From NCBI RefSeq assembly GCF_900129905.1, contig NZ_FQXG01000006.1, positions 20,580 to 84,579 on the forward strand: a DNA stretch of 64,000 nucleotides, in the 5' to 3' direction. Made by a program: the position numbers and the translations under genes. The notes under the pieces were generated by a model that had not been told where the DNA came from, ran no database searches, and was given only the letters and a program-made list of their open reading frames with translations. This DNA comes from Ferrimonas marina. GTDB taxonomy: Bacteria > Pseudomonadota > Gammaproteobacteria > Enterobacterales > Shewanellaceae. Of the stretch, positions 26,509 to 34,783 are shown one piece after another (the stretch's first letter is position 1; each line of letters starts with the position of its first letter).

Positions 26509-26943
26509 GGGGAAAGGTGGTTGTGAAGTTTGGTGGTTAGGATGCCACGGTCAAGCGGGGTAACGCCAGCGTTCACCGGGGTTTAGCGCAGCACAAGCCG
26601 CAGCAGTGAAGCTGTGGATAACTTTGTGAACAGAGACTGTGGACAACTGGGGTGGGATCCGTGATCTGGATCCTTGCAAATCGATCTGATGCCCGATCTG
26701 CCGCGGCTTCTGGTGATTTTCAGTGGGAAAATCGAAGGATGTGTGAGGCAAATGACCCAATGTGGATAGCTGCTAAGATCCGGACTGCGTCTGGGTGAGC
26801 TTCACCAGGTTCCTTCCCGATGGCCGAGGGTCAACATAGCACAATAATTAGCCAGGTCCAGCCCCCGGTGATAAAAATGTTAAATCCGTTTTTGAAACCA
26901 TAAGATGTCAGAGAAAGTTACTGAAACTGATAGGAGTCTTAGG
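26509..26943. other. Gene-free polA-elbB intergenic region with DnaA-box-like and GATC sites
   Basis: This 435-bp gap separates divergent polA and elbB. TGTGGATAA at 26613-26621 is a perfect DnaA box (TTATCCACA on the minus strand). TGTGGACAA (26638-26646) and TGTGGATAG (26761-26769) are one-mismatch relatives in the same orientation. Between them, about 26655-26700 contains five GATC sites within 46 bp. No ORF with support is visible. The cluster could titrate DnaA or regulate the flanking genes; this is inference. Confidence 0.45.
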
Positions 26944-27600
26944 ATGAAAAAAGTCGCTGTGGTGCTCAGTGGTTGTGGCGTGTATGACGGCAGTGAGATC
27001 CATGAGTCGGTACTGACCCTGTTGGCCCTGTCCCGGGCCGGTGCCCAGGTGCAGTGCTTTGCCCCGGACCAGCCGCAGTTGCATGTGATCAACCACCTGA
27101 CCGGTGAGGTGGAAGCCGGGGCCAGCCGCAATGTGCTGGTGGAGTCGGCCCGCATCGCCCGCGGGGCGATCCGCCCGTTGACGGAGTTGGCCGTCGCTGA
27201 GTTCGATGCACTGGTATTACCCGGTGGCTTTGGGGCTGCGAAGAACCTGTCAGATTTTGCCCTGGAGGGGGATCGCTGCACCGTACTGGATACCCTGGAG
27301 CAGGTGGGCCGTGACTTTATCGCCGCCGGGAAACCCAGTGGATATATGTGCATCGCGCCGGCCATGTTACCGCGCATTGCCGGTGAGGGTGTGATGGGCA
27401 CCATCGGCACTGATGTCGAAACCGCCGCCGCCTTTGAGCGCATGGGGGGTCAACATGCCGCCCGTTCGGTCAGTGAGATCGCAGTAGATAACGAACGCAA
27501 GATCGTCTCGACCCCGGCCTACATGCTGGCGGATTCCGTGGCTGAAGCGGCAGAGGGGATCGACAAACTGGTGGATCAACTGCTGGCCTGGTGTGAATAG
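26944..27600 (+). CDS. elbB: DJ-1/PfpI-family protein ElbB (isoprenoid biosynthesis glyoxalase ElbB)
   Basis: The 218 residues belong to the class I glutamine amidotransferase-like/DJ-1 superfamily. Family motifs are KKVAVVLSGCGVYDGSEIHE, LVLPGGFGAAKNLS and GKPSGYMCIAPAM with the conserved elbow Cys. ATG 26944 with nearby AGGAG and AGG gives the usual length; an in-frame upstream start at 26905 adds 13 atypical residues. E. coli ElbB was linked to isoprenoid synthesis and has weak glyoxalase activity. It appears monocistronic. Confidence 0.93.
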   Translation: MKKVAVVLSGCGVYDGSEIHESVLTLLALSRAGAQVQCFAPDQPQLHVINHLTGEVEAGASRNVLVESARIARGAIRPLTELAVAEFDALVLPGGFGAAKNLSDFALEGDRCTVLDTLEQVGRDFIAAGKPSGYMCIAPAMLPRIAGEGVMGTIGTDVETAAAFERMGGQHAARSVSEIAVDNERKIVSTPAYMLADSVAEAAEGIDKLVDQLLAWCE

Positions 27601-27614
27601 CATTGAACTGCGGG

Positions 27615-27650
27615 TAAAAAAATAGGCCAGCGATGGCTGGCCTGAAGTTT
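27615..27650. terminator. Bidirectional terminator between elbB and the GNAT gene
   Basis: AGGCCAGC/GCTGGCCT (27624-27643) is followed by TATTTTTTT on the minus strand and GAAGTTTGTT on the plus strand. The minus side is the stronger terminator. Confidence 0.7.
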
Positions 27651-27748
27651 GTTGTGAGCAATGTGCGTTCGAAGAGTGTGAGCGTCTCTTCGGATTGGAA
27701 CGCCAGTAAACGATAATCAAACTCATTTAGCTTTGCAAGCGTTACGGC

Positions 27749-28195
27749 TCAATTTTTTAACGTTTTCTCAAAGTGGATGCGGTGATCCAGGGTCCCTTCG
27801 CCCTTATCCTCGCAGCGGGTGATCTGGTAGCCGTTGCGAAGCAAAAGGCGCAGCATGGCCGGATAACGATTGCGGCTTTTTACCTGCAACAGCGAGTAGC
27901 CCTGCTGCACCGCCCAGCTCTCCTGGGCCTCGAGCAGATGTTGTGCCATGCCGGTGCCCCGGCCCTGGGGCAGCACTCCGCCCATCCAGGAATAAAAGGT
28001 GTCATCCGACAGGGCGTAACCCACCTTGAAGCCGGCCGCCTCACCGTCGCTGTAGCCGATCTGGATAAGGTGAGGGACTGAGGCCAGCCGATGACGGTAG
28101 ACCTCGGCGCCATAGGGCTGGTCGAATTCTGGGATCCGTTGGCTCAACGCCACCACCTGCTCGATGGTGCCTTGTTGCCAGCTCAGGGTGGTCAT
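27749..28195 (-). CDS. GNAT family N-acetyltransferase
   Basis: The 148 residues show the GNAT core, with the acetyl-CoA loop at GGVLPQGRGTGMAQHLL (Q/RxxGxG) and the C-terminal MLRLLLRNGYQITRCE. The substrate is unknown. Its start overlaps the end of the HD-domain gene by 4 bp, so it is co-transcribed with that gene and yhhQ. Confidence 0.88.
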   Translation of the reverse strand: MTTLSWQQGTIEQVVALSQRIPEFDQPYGAEVYRHRLASVPHLIQIGYSDGEAAGFKVGYALSDDTFYSWMGGVLPQGRGTGMAQHLLEAQESWAVQQGYSLLQVKSRNRYPAMLRLLLRNGYQITRCEDKGEGTLDHRIHFEKTLKN

Positions 28196-28839
28196 GACTG
28201 CCCCAACTCCGCTCTCAGGGTGTCGATGAAGTGTTGCATATAATCCCAGCGACGCTGGCCTTCGGCTCGACCGGCGGGTGTGCTCATCTGCGGCGCCAGG
28301 TGCTGCAGCTTGACCGAGAAGTGGTCCAGGCAGAATCTGCTGTCATCCAGCTCGCGGTTGTCGGCAAAGGGATCGGCGCTGTGGTAGAGCCGGTTGCCAA
28401 ACTGGCCACCCAACATCAGGCAGCGGGCCAGACCGATTGCTCCCAGGGCATCGAGTCGGTCAGCGTCCTGCACCACCCGGGCCTCGAGGGTTTCCGGTGG
28501 GATCCCCGCCGACCAGCTGTGGCTGGCGATGGCGTGGTGAATGGCTGGCAGCAGCTCGGTGGGGTAGCCGTGCTGACGCAGCAGCTCGATGGCCTTGTCG
28601 GCGGCCAACACCGAGGCCTGACTGCGGCGCGGGTCGCGCTTGTCGATCAGCACCACGTCATGGAGCCAGGCGGCGGGCAGCACCACGTCCAGATCGGCGC
28701 CCTCTTCGAGGGCCAATTGCTGCGCCAGGGTGACAACGCGCTCGATGTGGGCCAGATCGTGGGCACCGTCTTCACCGGCGGCCTCGGCCCAATGGCGGCA
28801 TCGTTGCTGCCACTGAGCATCAAAGTGTTTTGGGGTCAT
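28192..28839 (-). CDS. yedJ: HD-domain phosphohydrolase, YedJ-like
   Basis: The 215 residues contain the HD-domain pattern: HDLAHIERV (H and HD ligands), AAWLHDVV, AIASHSWSAG and VQDADRLDALGAIGLAR, closely matching E. coli YedJ. The substrate is unknown. It lies between yhhQ and the GNAT gene with 4-bp overlaps on both sides, which indicates a three-gene operon. Confidence 0.87.
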   Translation of the reverse strand: MTPKHFDAQWQQRCRHWAEAAGEDGAHDLAHIERVVTLAQQLALEEGADLDVVLPAAWLHDVVLIDKRDPRRSQASVLAADKAIELLRQHGYPTELLPAIHHAIASHSWSAGIPPETLEARVVQDADRLDALGAIGLARCLMLGGQFGNRLYHSADPFADNRELDDSRFCLDHFSVKLQHLAPQMSTPAGRAEGQRRWDYMQHFIDTLRAELGQS

Positions 28840-29501
28840 AGAGTTACCGAATTGCGCTGCGATTGGGAACGCAAGATTCTATCGGTAAGCAGTTTCAATA
28901 GCACGCCGTACGCTGGCAGGAACAGGGCCAGGCTGATCATCAACTTGAAGCCGTAATCCACCAGGGCGATCTCGACCCAGTGCTCGGCCATAAAGGGATC
29001 AGAGCTGGCATAAAACGCCACGGAGAAGAACACCAGGGTGTCCACCAGGTTACCCAGTACGGTGGAGCATGCCGGTGCCACCCACCAGGCGGCCTGCTCA
29101 CGCAGGCGGGCAAACACTTTGATGTCCATCAACTGGCCCAGCAGGTAGGCGGTAAAGCTGGCCAGGGCGATGCGGCCGACAAAGCCATTGAACTCGCCCA
29201 GGGCGGACAGGCCGACAAAGCTGCCCTGGTACCACATCACTGAGACCAGGTAGGACAGGATCAGGGCTGGGATCATGGCACCGAAGATGATCTTGCGGGC
29301 CGACTGGGCACCGAAGATCCGCACCGTCAGATCCGTGGCCAGATAGACAAAGGGGAAGGTGAAGGCACCCCAGGTGGTATGGAAACCGAACAGCTGAAAT
29401 GGCAGCTGGACCAGGTAATTCGAGGCCGCAATCACGGCGATATGAAAGCTGATCAGGATCAGCAGGGCGCGACGGATCTGCGCCTCGGACAGTTGAAGCA
29501 T
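28836..29501 (-). CDS. yhhQ: Queuosine precursor (preQ0/preQ1) transporter YhhQ
   Basis: This 221-residue integral membrane protein has about six hydrophobic segments and the family blocks FPFVYLATDLTVRIFGA, GQLMDIKVFARLR and NLVDTLVFFSVAFY. YhhQ imports 7-cyano-7-deazaguanine for queuosine synthesis. It is first in an operon with the HD and GNAT genes and has its own promoter. I could not recognise a preQ1 aptamer in the short leader. Confidence 0.93.
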   Translation of the reverse strand: MLQLSEAQIRRALLILISFHIAVIAASNYLVQLPFQLFGFHTTWGAFTFPFVYLATDLTVRIFGAQSARKIIFGAMIPALILSYLVSVMWYQGSFVGLSALGEFNGFVGRIALASFTAYLLGQLMDIKVFARLREQAAWWVAPACSTVLGNLVDTLVFFSVAFYASSDPFMAEHWVEIALVDYGFKLMISLALFLPAYGVLLKLLTDRILRSQSQRNSVTL

Positions 29502-29576
29502 CTAAACACCTTTTTGATGGTCGGGGTGAGGGAACCCGTGGATCTGTGAACGCCCCGGGGGCGAGCGAGGGGCGAA

Positions 29577-29604
29577 ATTATAGGCAGCGCCGATTGGATT
29601 GCAA
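29577..29604 (-). promoter_or_regulatory. Sigma-70 promoter of the yhhQ operon
   Basis: On the minus strand TTGCAA (29599-29604), a 16-bp spacer and consensus TATAAT (29577-29582) lie about 76 bp before the yhhQ ATG. Confidence 0.7.
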
Positions 29605-29650
29605 GGCTTTCGTGATCCGGGGCGGTAATTTACCAGAGGAGGGTGTCATA

Positions 29651-29692
29651 ATGAGCCCCATTGCGGCCTTAACAGGGAACACCGAGAAGTGA
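29651..29692 (+). CDS. Short ORF coupled to the moeA start (13 residues)
   Basis: ATG 29651 has a strong ribosome binding site, AGAGGAGGG (29635-29643), at a 7-nt spacing. It encodes MSPIAALTGNTEK and stops at TGA 29690-29692, which overlaps the moeA GTG start (29689-29691). moeA itself has only a distant AGGGAA (29674-29679). This arrangement suggests translational coupling by a leader ORF. There is no evidence yet that the peptide is made. Confidence 0.45.
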   Translation: MSPIAALTGNTEK

Positions 29693-30948
29693 GTCATGAT
29701 TGTTGCAGCCAGCCCGGCTTGATGCTGCCGGCCCAGGCGTTGGAAAAGATGTTTGCCCAGGTCCCCCCACGCTCCGATAAGACGTGGGTACCCCTGGAGG
29801 CGGCCGCGGGCCGGGTGCTGGCTGAGGATATTGTGGCGGCACTGGATCTCCCCCCCTTTGCCAACTCCGCCATGGATGGCTATGCCGTTCGCGCCGAGGA
29901 GGTCAGCCCGGATCAACCGCTGACCGTGGTCGGTACCGCCTTCGCAGGGGTGCCTTTCGAGGGCGAGATCGGTCCGCATCAGTGCGTGCGGATCATGACC
30001 GGTGGATTGCTGCCGGACGGGATGGACAGCATCGTGATGCAGGAGCAGGCCGAGCGCGACGAGGACCAGGTTCGTTTCGCTGAGCCGGTGCGTCAGGGTC
30101 AGTTTGTGCGGGCACGGGGCAGTGAGCTGACCGCCGGCACCCCGGTACTGAGCCGTGGCACCCGCATTGGTGGTGCCGAGATCGGCGTGCTGGCCACCGT
30201 CGGCATCGCCCAGGTGCCGGTGTACCCCAAGCTCAAGGTGGCGCTTTTCTCCACCGGGGACGAACTCAAGCCGCCGGGCACTGAATTGGCCCCGGGGGAG
30301 ATCTACGACTCCAACCGCCATGCCCTGCGCACTATGCTCAATACCCTGCATGCCGAGGTGATCGACCTGGGGGTGATCCCCGATGATCTGGACGCGGTGC
30401 GGGCCGCCTTCCATGAGGCCGACCGCCAGGCGGACATGGTGATCACCTCAGGTGGAGTATCGGTGGGTGAGGCGGATTTTATCAAGGTGGTGCTGGATGA
30501 GCTTGGCCAGATCAACTTCTGGAAGCTGGCGATCAAGCCGGGCAAACCCTTTGCCTTTGGCCAGCTGCCCAATAGCTGGTTCTGCGGCCTGCCGGGCAAC
30601 CCGGTCTCCTCCATGGTGACCGGTTACCAGCTGGTGCAGCCGCTGCTGGCTCACCTGGGCGGGGAACACTACCGCCCTGCCCTGACCCTGCAAGCCAAGC
30701 TGCAGACGCCGCTGCGCAAAGGCCCTGGTCGTCAAGAATACCAGCGTGGGGTGCTGCAGCAGAGCGACTCGGGCGAATTGGTGGTGTCCGCCACCGGTGC
30801 CCAGGGCTCCGATATGACCACCTCCATGAGCCGGGCCAACTGCTTTATCGTGCTGCCCCAGGACTGCGCCGGTGTGGCCGAGGGCGAATGGGTTACGGTG
30901 GAGCCCTTTAACGCCAGCCTTAATGGCCGTTTGGGCGGGGGGCTCTGA
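29689..30948 (+). CDS. moeA: Molybdopterin molybdenumtransferase MoeA
   Basis: MoeA inserts molybdate into adenylated molybdopterin. The 419 residues carry the family blocks PPFANSAMDGYAVR, RIMTGGLLPDGMDSIVMQEQ, STGDELKPPGTELAPGEIYDSN and TSGGVSVGEADF, and GLPGNPVSSMVT of the MoCF domain. The GTG start follows from length and the lack of a better in-frame start; its own ribosome binding site is weak. The stop overlaps the moeB ATG, so moeA-moeB form one operon, as in E. coli. Confidence 0.96.
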   Translation: MSHDCCSQPGLMLPAQALEKMFAQVPPRSDKTWVPLEAAAGRVLAEDIVAALDLPPFANSAMDGYAVRAEEVSPDQPLTVVGTAFAGVPFEGEIGPHQCVRIMTGGLLPDGMDSIVMQEQAERDEDQVRFAEPVRQGQFVRARGSELTAGTPVLSRGTRIGGAEIGVLATVGIAQVPVYPKLKVALFSTGDELKPPGTELAPGEIYDSNRHALRTMLNTLHAEVIDLGVIPDDLDAVRAAFHEADRQADMVITSGGVSVGEADFIKVVLDELGQINFWKLAIKPGKPFAFGQLPNSWFCGLPGNPVSSMVTGYQLVQPLLAHLGGEHYRPALTLQAKLQTPLRKGPGRQEYQRGVLQQSDSGELVVSATGAQGSDMTTSMSRANCFIVLPQDCAGVAEGEWVTVEPFNASLNGRLGGGL

Positions 30949-31700
30949 TGGACGATATCCTCACTGACAGCGAACTGATGCGCTACAACCGGCAGATCGT
31001 GATCCGGGCCTTCGACATGGATGGCCAGGAGGCGCTGAAGCAGTCTCATGCCCTGATCCTAGGGGTGGGTGGCCTGGGCTGTGCTGCGGCGCAATACCTG
31101 GTGACCGCCGGGATCGGCGCCATCACCCTGGTGGACTTTGACCATGTGGAGCTGTCCAACCTGCAGCGCCAGGTGCTGCACCGTGATGCCCGCATTGGCG
31201 TCAATAAGGCGGTGTCCGCGGCCGAAGAGCTGGCGTCGCTCAACCCCCATGTGCGTATCGAGGTGGTGGATCGCCTGCTGTCGGAAACGGAGCTGACCGA
31301 GGCGGTGGCGCAGCACGATATCGTGCTGGATTGCACGGATAACCTGTTGATCCGTAACCAGCTGAATCAGGCCTGCTTCGATTACAACACGCCGTTGATC
31401 TCCGCCGCGGCGATCCGCATGGAGGGGCTGGTGACGGTGTTTGATTATGCCGAGGACAAGCCCTGTTACCAGTGCTTCGCCAGCCTGTTTGGCGAGCAGC
31501 AACTGTCCTGTGTGGAGAGCGGCATTCTCGCTCCCGTGGTGGGAATGGTGGGCTGCCTGCAGGCCACCGAGGCGGTGAAGCAGCTGTCCGGTATGGGCCG
31601 CACCCTGTCGGGCCGGATCCTGATGATCGACGCCATGACCATGGAGTTTCGCGAGATGAAGCTGCCTAAGCGACCGGATTGTCCGGTGTGTGGCGGCTGA
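30948..31700 (+). CDS. moeB: Molybdopterin-synthase adenylyltransferase MoeB
   Basis: MoeB adenylates the C-terminal glycine of MoaD before sulfur transfer. The 250 residues show the E1-like ATP site GVGGLGCAAAQYLVTAGIG, the block LSNLQRQVLHRDARIG and LDCTDNLLIRNQLNQAC. Zinc-binding pairs are CYQC and the C-terminal CPVC. ATG 30948 shares its A with the moeA TGA. Confidence 0.96.
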   Translation: MDDILTDSELMRYNRQIVIRAFDMDGQEALKQSHALILGVGGLGCAAAQYLVTAGIGAITLVDFDHVELSNLQRQVLHRDARIGVNKAVSAAEELASLNPHVRIEVVDRLLSETELTEAVAQHDIVLDCTDNLLIRNQLNQACFDYNTPLISAAAIRMEGLVTVFDYAEDKPCYQCFASLFGEQQLSCVESGILAPVVGMVGCLQATEAVKQLSGMGRTLSGRILMIDAMTMEFREMKLPKRPDCPVCGG

Positions 31701-31718
31701 CGCCGGACGACCAACGAA

Positions 31719-31745
31719 CAAAGGGGCCTTCGGGCCCCTTTTGTA
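31719..31745 (+). terminator. Terminator of moeAB
   Basis: AAGGGGCC-TTCG-GGCCCCTT followed by TTGT, about 20 bp after the moeB stop; a stable UUCG-type loop. Confidence 0.82.
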
Positions 31746-31764
31746 TGGGACCAGATGTTTGGGA

Positions 31765-32175
31765 TCAGAGCAGCAGCATCGCCAGGTGACCGATCAGCGC
31801 CACCCCGGTGAGGGTGAAGCGCAGGGCCCAGTAGCCCTGGGGCGGTTCCAGGGTCTTGAGGTCATACAGCAACACCGCCACCAGCCCAAAGCCTAAGCTG
31901 ATCAGTGCCCAGTGGTAGGGCAACAACAGCAAGCTGAGCCAGGCCCAGATGGTGGGCAACATCGCCACGTAGGTTTGACCGGGGTTGTGGCCGTTGATCA
32001 CCCCCTGGGCCCAGTGGACACCACCGAGGAAGGAGAGGATCAGGCCGCTGTAGATCAGAAACGGCAGGCTGACCTGGTCCGCCGGCAGCAGGCCGGCGAA
32101 CACCGCCGCCGGCAGGAACCAGAATGGCGTCAGACCGGCGATCCCCAACCACTTTGCGTGTGCGTGTAGCCCCAT
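31765..32175 (-). CDS. DUF3429 family membrane protein
   Basis: This 136-residue integral membrane protein has about four hydrophobic helices and the family block LPFLIYSGLILSFLGGVHW. Its function is unknown. GGGAGAAAAGG precedes the start on the minus strand. It lies 45 bp downstream of cyaA, with a GC-rich inverted repeat (32195-32209) but no T-tract between, so read-through from cyaA is possible. Confidence 0.83.
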   Translation of the reverse strand: MGLHAHAKWLGIAGLTPFWFLPAAVFAGLLPADQVSLPFLIYSGLILSFLGGVHWAQGVINGHNPGQTYVAMLPTIWAWLSLLLLPYHWALISLGFGLVAVLLYDLKTLEPPQGYWALRFTLTGVALIGHLAMLLL

Positions 32176-32220
32176 CCCCTTTTCTCCCTTTCACGCCCGC
32201 CAGGCGGGCCTTCTGCCCTG

Positions 32221-34566
32221 TTATAACGCCAGTGGTTGCGCTTCCAGTTCTCCGGCACTGCCGGTTTCCAATCGATAGAACTGTGGCAGGTTGAAAACGC
32301 CGCTGCTGTGGACCTGCTGATGGCCATGCAGATCACTGATCTCATCCACCAAGGCCGGCAGGGCACTGACATTGCTTTGCAGGTAACTAAGTTGGTTGGT
32401 CTCATCCACCAGGTAGATGTCCATCCCCTGGCTGCGCTCGCGCACGAACACCTGGACGATGCCGGTGCGGGCGTACTGGCGCAGCACCGCCGGGGCGCCG
32501 GAGTAGGGATCCTCGCCCAGATCCGGTCGGGGCAGCTCCATCACCCCCTGGCGCTTGAGCTGATTGAGCATGCTGGCCCCGGAGTTGAGTCGTTGCCAGC
32601 GCAGGCCGCGGGTATCGAAGAACAGGCCGTAGTGGCGCGATCCCAAGGCCAGGGGCCACACCTGGGTGCGTTCCGGCTCCGCCCGGCAATACAGCTCCTG
32701 GCAGCGCTGCAGCAGCTGACTCAGGCTGTCTTCCAGTTGGGTCGACAGGCGCTTGGAGCCGCTGAACACCGGGATGGCCAGCGGCCCCTGACGTCGATTC
32801 AAGCCGCCCAGCAGCTGGGCCAGCAGCTTCATCAGCCCCTCCTCCTCCTCGAAGCGGTAGCAGTGCTGTTCGCCCCAGGAGTTCTCAGTGAGCAGGGTCA
32901 GGCTGCCGAGCATCGACTTGGCCGGGTGGCCCAGGGCCAGCGGTGAGCCACCCTGCAGATCCAGCCACAGGTCCTGGCCATGCCATTGGCCGGTTGGATC
33001 GCTTTCCAGGTTACAAAGCACCGCGGCCCGGGTGTAATGCCAGGGCTGGCCCAGCTGGTCAAAGCTGGGTTCCTCGGCGGGGCGGTAGGCGTCCCGCAGC
33101 CGCTGCGCCATCAGGGTCAGCCGCCGGCTGTGCCAGCTCTGACCGTTCTGGTGGCAGTGAAACTCGGTGTCGTCCTGCACCAGCCCGTTGCTCAGGGCCC
33201 AAGCCAGGCAGGCCAGGCGGTTGTCGGCATGAAACAGCGGGCTTTCGCCAAACAGCTGCTGGCTTTTCGGCGCGGTGCGATACAGGTACCAGCCGCGGGA
33301 GAAGTTGGGGCTGTCCTGCACCGATACCAGGGTCAGGTTGGGCTCACCCAGTTGCTTGCTCCACAACCGGTTCAGGCGGGGGATCTTGGCCGGCTCTGCA
33401 TCAAAACGGGTATAGAGCTTACGGGTCAGGATCGCCATCTCATCGAGGCGCACCCGGTGGCGTTGGTTTAGCCGCGAGGCGAAGCCGGTCAGCCGCTGGT
33501 AGCTGGTCAGCATCAACTGGTCGAGACGTTCGTTGCACCAACGCAGCTGGCCGGCATGCCACTGGCGTGCGCCATCGAGGTTGAGTAGCAGTTCCCGGGT
33601 GTAGCGCCACTCCTGGGTCAGCCGCTGCAAGGTGGTACAACGCCAGTCGTTGCGACTCTCCGGCTGGCTCAGCGGCAGGCCGCACTTGAGGTAGAAGCAG
33701 CGCTGAGCCATGGTCAGGCGGCGGCGATCGCCCTGTTGTTGCAGGTAGAAGCTGATCCGCTCAAACAGCATCAGGTAGTGGTCGGTGTCGGCGCCCTGCT
33801 TGCCCGCCTTCAATCGCAGCCACAGCTGATCCCGCAGAATACGCAGGTCCGGGTAGTCGGCGACGTAGGCCTCCAGCAGCAGCACCTTGAGGGCCGCCTT
33901 GTGGGGCCGACTCAGCCCCTTGAACAGCTGCCACAGTGCCGCACCGAAGATCTCGGTGGCGGGCAGATGGCGCAGCTGACCCAGGTTGAGAAGTTCGGGG
34001 TGATCCGTCGGGGCGTTGGGCCACCAGGCCAGGGGGAGCCCGGCCAGGTGGATCTGGCTGCGGTAGAACTCCTCCAGCAACAGCCAGTTCTGGGTGGAGC
34101 CGCTGTGTTCACTGGACAGCCCCTGTTGCTGGCCGTGGCGCAGCAGGTCGGGCCGGATCAAGTAGAGGTGCAGCTCCAAACCATGGGAAGCGAAGTGGGC
34201 ACTGAGGCGGTCGCATTTGAGTCGCAGGCGGGTCAGCGCCTCCTCATCCAGGTCCAGCGGATGGATCAGCCAGCAATCGATATCGGAGTCTGTCGCCTGG
34301 CCGAAGCTGCCGGTGCTGCCCATGGTGTAGAGACCCAGCAGAGGCCCCCGGGTGTCGCCGCTGCCATCCCCCGGCATCGACGGCGGGCGGACAAAGCCAT
34401 AGGGCGCCCCCGGGGTATAGCCCGGCTGACCCGGCCGGTTGTGGTGCAACAGCCAGGGGAGTTGTCGAAACAGCCTGGCATGCTCGCCCAACAGCTTCTG
34501 AGCGTGGCTCAGGCGTTGCTGGTTCAATGAGTTGCTCAGGGCAATGTCGGCTTGCAGATCACGCAA
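32221..34566 (-). CDS. cyaA: Class I adenylate cyclase
   Basis: CyaA makes cAMP, the co-activator of CRP. The catalytic nucleotidyltransferase motif is GSTGSFGQATDSDIDCW (about 78-94), the class I signature with the two metal-binding Asp. The 781 residues are shorter than the 848 of E. coli, and the C-terminal regulatory part is more diverged. ATG 34566 is used; the leader is short. It is divergent from hemC, as in enterobacteria. In E. coli cyaY is beside cyaA, but here cyaY is about 21 kb away. Confidence 0.95.
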   Translation of the reverse strand: MRDLQADIALSNSLNQQRLSHAQKLLGEHARLFRQLPWLLHHNRPGQPGYTPGAPYGFVRPPSMPGDGSGDTRGPLLGLYTMGSTGSFGQATDSDIDCWLIHPLDLDEEALTRLRLKCDRLSAHFASHGLELHLYLIRPDLLRHGQQQGLSSEHSGSTQNWLLLEEFYRSQIHLAGLPLAWWPNAPTDHPELLNLGQLRHLPATEIFGAALWQLFKGLSRPHKAALKVLLLEAYVADYPDLRILRDQLWLRLKAGKQGADTDHYLMLFERISFYLQQQGDRRRLTMAQRCFYLKCGLPLSQPESRNDWRCTTLQRLTQEWRYTRELLLNLDGARQWHAGQLRWCNERLDQLMLTSYQRLTGFASRLNQRHRVRLDEMAILTRKLYTRFDAEPAKIPRLNRLWSKQLGEPNLTLVSVQDSPNFSRGWYLYRTAPKSQQLFGESPLFHADNRLACLAWALSNGLVQDDTEFHCHQNGQSWHSRRLTLMAQRLRDAYRPAEEPSFDQLGQPWHYTRAAVLCNLESDPTGQWHGQDLWLDLQGGSPLALGHPAKSMLGSLTLLTENSWGEQHCYRFEEEEGLMKLLAQLLGGLNRRQGPLAIPVFSGSKRLSTQLEDSLSQLLQRCQELYCRAEPERTQVWPLALGSRHYGLFFDTRGLRWQRLNSGASMLNQLKRQGVMELPRPDLGEDPYSGAPAVLRQYARTGIVQVFVRERSQGMDIYLVDETNQLSYLQSNVSALPALVDEISDLHGHQQVHSSGVFNLPQFYRLETGSAGELEAQPLAL

Positions 34567-34597
34567 AGGGGCAGAAGGTGCTGAATCTTAGGGATTG

Positions 34598-34613
34598 TGT
34601 GATCAGGGTAACA
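34598..34613 (-). promoter_or_regulatory. CRP-cAMP site upstream of cyaA
   Basis: The plus strand reads TGTGA-TCAGGG-TAACA, one mismatch from TGTGA-N6-TCACA, 32 bp before the cyaA ATG. In E. coli CRP-cAMP represses cyaA from a site at its promoter, so feedback control is a reasonable inference. Confidence 0.6.
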
Positions 34614-34694
34614 TTTTTGCCGGGGGTAGCGAAAACTGTGAGCTCGCTCCCCCTTTTGCAAAACGATTAACGGCTTTTGAGACATCGGGATGAC

Positions 34695-34731
34695 ATGTTG
34701 CCTTTTTTCGAAAAAAAATCGGTGGCAACAT
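34695..34731. repeat. Long inverted repeat in the cyaA-hemC gap
   Basis: ATGTTGCC (34695-34702) and GGCAACAT (34724-34731) are perfect arms. The inner TTTTTTCGAAAAAAA can pair as well. It lies 52 bp before the hemC start. It could be a cruciform, a leader hairpin or an operator. Confidence 0.55.
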
Positions 34732-34783
34732 GAGGCCACTTACTGCTTTATAGCATCCGCGTAACTTGCCAAGGAACGTATTG

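Noticed and set aside
26509-26943. Chromosomal replication origin
   Set aside because: DnaA boxes and GATC sites are present, but there is no AT-rich unwinding region and no dnaA, mnmG or mioC neighbours.
29502-29576. preQ1 riboswitch before yhhQ
   Set aside because: I looked for a preQ1 aptamer because YhhQ transports queuosine precursors, but no aptamer core is visible in the 75-nt leader.
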